A program made the translations under genes and the position numbers. Below the pieces are notes generated by a model, which saw nothing but the letters and a program-made list of their open reading frames with translations, searched no databases and was not told the origin of the DNA. 64,000 nt of DNA from Ktedonobacter robiniae (GTDB lineage: Bacteria > Chloroflexota > Ktedonobacteria > Ktedonobacterales > Ktedonobacteraceae). Location of the stretch: assembly GCF_016587375.1 (NCBI RefSeq), contig NZ_BNJG01000002.1:1426001-1490000 (forward strand), written 5' to 3'. Position 1 is the stretch's first letter. Each line of letters starts with the position of its first letter. This document shows positions 62,275 through 64,000 of the stretch, piece after piece.

Positions 62275-63267
62275 TTACAATGTGTCTGCATGAATGGCCT
62301 GTACGACCCGCTCAACGGGTTCGCGAGCTGGTCCACCTACAGACCGGAGGAGTTCTTCCAGCAGACGCCAATAATCCTTAGCATGTTCACTATATGGATC
62401 ACTGATTACAACAACAGAGCGCCTGTTCGCCGCGTTAGTAAAAACAGCGCTCTGGCGCAAGTATGAATCAAAACAAGAAATACCTAATTCCTTTGAAAGG
62501 TCCCCTCGTAGGGTATCTATGATTTCCTGGTGACCTTTGTATTTTTGCACCTTTGTGAAAACGACACCTGCAATAACCAGGTTAGGATTAAGCGAATCGT
62601 CCTTTACCTGGTGAACCACCTGGAGCAAATCTCCCAATCCCTGGACAGATAACACCTCTGGAATCAGGGGTATGAAAAGGACCTGTGACGCACACAATGC
62701 ATTAACCGTCAAAACCCCAAGCGAAGGATTAGTGTCAATCAAGATGTAGTCATATTGACTGGCTACAGGAGCTAAAGCTCGTCGCAGAAGTACTGGCCAG
62801 GTGAGCTTGCCTCGTAGTTCTCCATCAGCGGCACTTGCACGCATATTGATAGGAATCAAATCTGGTCCATGCACAACCTCTCCACGCGCTTGATTTGTTC
62901 CGGGATCAAAAAATGCAAGTGACTCCGAATCAATACACGTAGGGAGAATAATATCTTTTAACGCAACCTTACCTAGAAGTACATCATATAAAGTATGTTC
63001 TAGTGTGTTACGCTCATAGCCAAAAGTAAACGTTAAATGTCCCTGAGGATCACTATCTATTGCCAGAACACGAAAACCAAGTCGGGAAAGCATTACAGCT
63101 AGATTTGCCGTTGAGGTAGTCTTAGTAACTCCTCCCTTTTCGTTTACAGCAGCTAAAACAATTGCTTCCGTCTGCCTCTGATCATTCATACGTGCATCCT
63201 TCCCACTGCGTAAGCCAATCTCAAAACCAAAAGCCTTACCGACCTTTTTTCTCTTCTTCCTCGTCAT
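62275..63267 (-). CDS. parA: ParA family partition ATPase
   Basis: 330 residues from ATG 63267 (GGAGGTGG upstream); a later ATG at 63189 (MNDQRQ) also has GGGAAGGA. The frame start at 63324 lies in the promoter and is rejected. The deviant Walker A NEKGGVTKTTSTANLA is at residues 42-57, Walker A' FRVLAIDSDPQGHLT near 70, Walker B YDYILIDTNPSLGVLTVNAL near 165. A basic N-terminal tail MTRKKRKKVGK precedes the core. It forms ATP-dependent nucleoid gradients that pull ParB-parS complexes. Co-operonic with parB. Confidence 0.93.
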   Translation of the reverse strand: MTRKKRKKVGKAFGFEIGLRSGKDARMNDQRQTEAIVLAAVNEKGGVTKTTSTANLAVMLSRLGFRVLAIDSDPQGHLTFTFGYERNTLEHTLYDVLLGKVALKDIILPTCIDSESLAFFDPGTNQARGEVVHGPDLIPINMRASAADGELRGKLTWPVLLRRALAPVASQYDYILIDTNPSLGVLTVNALCASQVLFIPLIPEVLSVQGLGDLLQVVHQVKDDSLNPNLVIAGVVFTKVQKYKGHQEIIDTLRGDLSKELGISCFDSYLRQSAVFTNAANRRSVVVISDPYSEHAKDYWRLLEELLRSVGGPAREPVERVVQAIHADTL

Positions 63268-63295
63268 CTCCACCACCTCCAATTTTGTCAGTCCC

Positions 63296-63324
63296 ATCAT
63301 ACCATTAGCCATTTTGACTTGCAA
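63296..63324 (-). promoter_or_regulatory. promoter of parAB
   Basis: On the minus strand: TTGCAA (complement of 63319-63324), 17-bp spacer, TATGAT (complement of 63296-63301), about 30 bp before the ATG at 63267. Confidence 0.6.
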
Positions 63325-63350
63325 TGCTTAAACCACTTTTTTAAAGCCAA

Positions 63351-63408
63351 TCCTAAAAAGTTGTTACACAATGGTTTCGCGAAACCATTGTGTAACAACT
63401 TTTTAGGA
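63351..63408. repeat. 58-bp perfect palindrome upstream of parA (candidate parS-like site)
   Basis: 63351-63379 and 63380-63408 are perfect reverse complements with no spacer. The core ATGGTTTCGCGAAACCAT is shared with the palindrome at 56331-56400. It lies about 25 bp upstream of the parA -35 box and after no gene end, so it is not an obvious terminator. Its place beside parAB fits a partition or control site. Confidence 0.6.
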
Positions 63409-63933
63409 GGATTTTCCTCACTACATAGCCAAATTACAAGATCTTAATAATTTGGAACAAGAAATAGTGGTTCAGTCAGTCAGTCGGTCAGTACTTTTCG
63501 CGTATATAGTAAACAATCTTAAAGAGAAGATTTTCCTCAGGAAAAATGGTATTATATGATATAGAGAGACAAAACAATAACATCTTTTTTCTGTTTTGCG
63601 CAACCTATACGACCAGTAGCTTGAGTCAGCTTAACTTTATCAAAATAAGTTACGCTTGTTTCTATTACATATCATAACGATATAATCTCGGTTGCTGATA
63701 GCTCTCCCTAACGATGCCTAGACAGTACTCCAATTTAAAAGCTAAAGGATTATCGAGAAAAAGAAAATAATCCGGTAACCTTAAGAGTAAGTATAACTGT
63801 TTCCATGTGTAGAATAAAAAGGAACTTGATCCTATTTATTGAGCACTGAGGGGAGTGGCAACCAGATCTCTCATAGGATAGGTAAAGAAGCAAATATAAG
63901 AAGATTTCTCCCTACTAGCGAAGGAGCTTTAAT
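63409..63933. other. AT-rich region with short repeats upstream of parAB
   Basis: No gene supported. CAGT is repeated five times with one variant (63473-63492), and GATTTTCCTCA occurs as a direct repeat (63410-63420 and 63529-63539). No DnaA-box cluster was recognised. The region could hold promoters for the divergent partial gene at the window edge. Confidence 0.4.
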
Positions 63934-64000
63934 GTGATAACAGGTATGTGGACGATATGGGGCACCGATCCCGATACACATCAGGAAATCTGGTACTGGC
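63934..64000 (+). CDS. partial hypothetical gene at the window edge
   Basis: A GTG at 63934 lies 7 nt after AAGGAG (63921-63926) and opens VITGMWTIWGTDPDTHQEIW, still open at the window end. Too short to assign a family. An in-frame ATG at 63946 has no own ribosome site. Divergent from parA. Confidence 0.4.
   Translation, partial: MITGMWTIWGTDPDTHQEIWYW

Noticed and set aside
56331..63408. Canonical parS (TGTTTCACGTGAAACA)
   Set aside because: Looked for across the window and not seen; only the shorter-centred palindromic cores are present, so the parS role is reported as a hypothesis.
63473..63492. CAGT repeats considered as a CRISPR or iteron array
   Set aside because: Unit is only 4 bp without spacers; no CRISPR array or cas gene is present anywhere in the window.

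Overview
The window looks like a stretch of a Ktedonobacteria (Chloroflexota) genome of about 50-55% GC. This is inferred from the gene content (large LuxR-type ATPase regulators, a HTH-NB-ARC protein, several LLM flavin oxidoreductases, an F420/FMN PPOX-type protein, PadR plus prefix-domain proteins, a cytochrome P450 and a heavy load of insertion sequences). No rRNA or tRNA gene is visible, so the assignment is contextual. A parA-parB pair at the right end says the window contains or adjoins a partition locus; whether this is chromosome or plasmid cannot be decided from the sequence.

Layout. 0-5 kb: remnants of aldo/keto reductases, an SDR-AKR reductase pair (+), then a LacI-controlled operon (-) of regulator, medium-chain dehydrogenase and Gfo/Idh/MocA oxidoreductase with a clear promoter and operator. 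5-19 kb: LuxR-family ATPase regulator, Ca2+/H+ antiporter, alpha/beta hydrolase, glucose-6-phosphate isomerase (pgi), TetR/P450 divergent pair, MFS exporter, LLM oxidoreductase, polysaccharide deacetylase and a Yip1-like membrane protein. 19-28.6 kb: DinB-like protein, a molybdopterin oxidoreductase translationally coupled to purN, a strongly structured non-coding segment that I read as an orphan HEARO/omega RNA (no iscB nearby), a decayed TPR gene, trmB, a hydrolase/HTH divergent pair with nested operators, and a MerR-dienelactone hydrolase unit with a leaderless MerR-type promoter. 28.7-35.3 kb: a complete sugar-type ABC importer (binding protein, ATPase, two permeases) facing a LacI regulator across a control region with promoter, operators and helically phased direct repeats. 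35.4-47.3 kb: GH15 enzyme, HTH-NB-ARC protein, GNAT, a beta-CASP nuclease-like protein, LLM oxidoreductase, pentapeptide-repeat membrane protein, quinone-reductase-like protein and an HD-domain phosphohydrolase.

47-61 kb is a decay and insertion zone: an IS630-like remnant, frameshifted LLM and GNAT genes, and a GNAT gene that is split into two halves 4 kb apart by a composite insertion. The insertion carries an F420/PPOX gene, an IS with a nonsense-mutated transposase, and a VOC gene flanked by inverted IS21-like multi-repeat ends. A PadR regulator overlapping an unusual prefix-domain/PP2C fusion follows. Then come an ISNCY-like element and an IS701-like element lying side by side, each bordered by CTAG. 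61-64 kb: parB, parA, and a perfect 58-bp palindrome upstream of parA whose core is shared with a 70-bp palindrome at 56.3 kb; these are candidate partition (parS-like) sites.

A recurring theme is very long, nearly perfect intergenic hairpins (arms of 23-39 bp, loops of 0-8 nt). Many overlap stop codons of one or both flanking genes and presumably act as bidirectional terminators.
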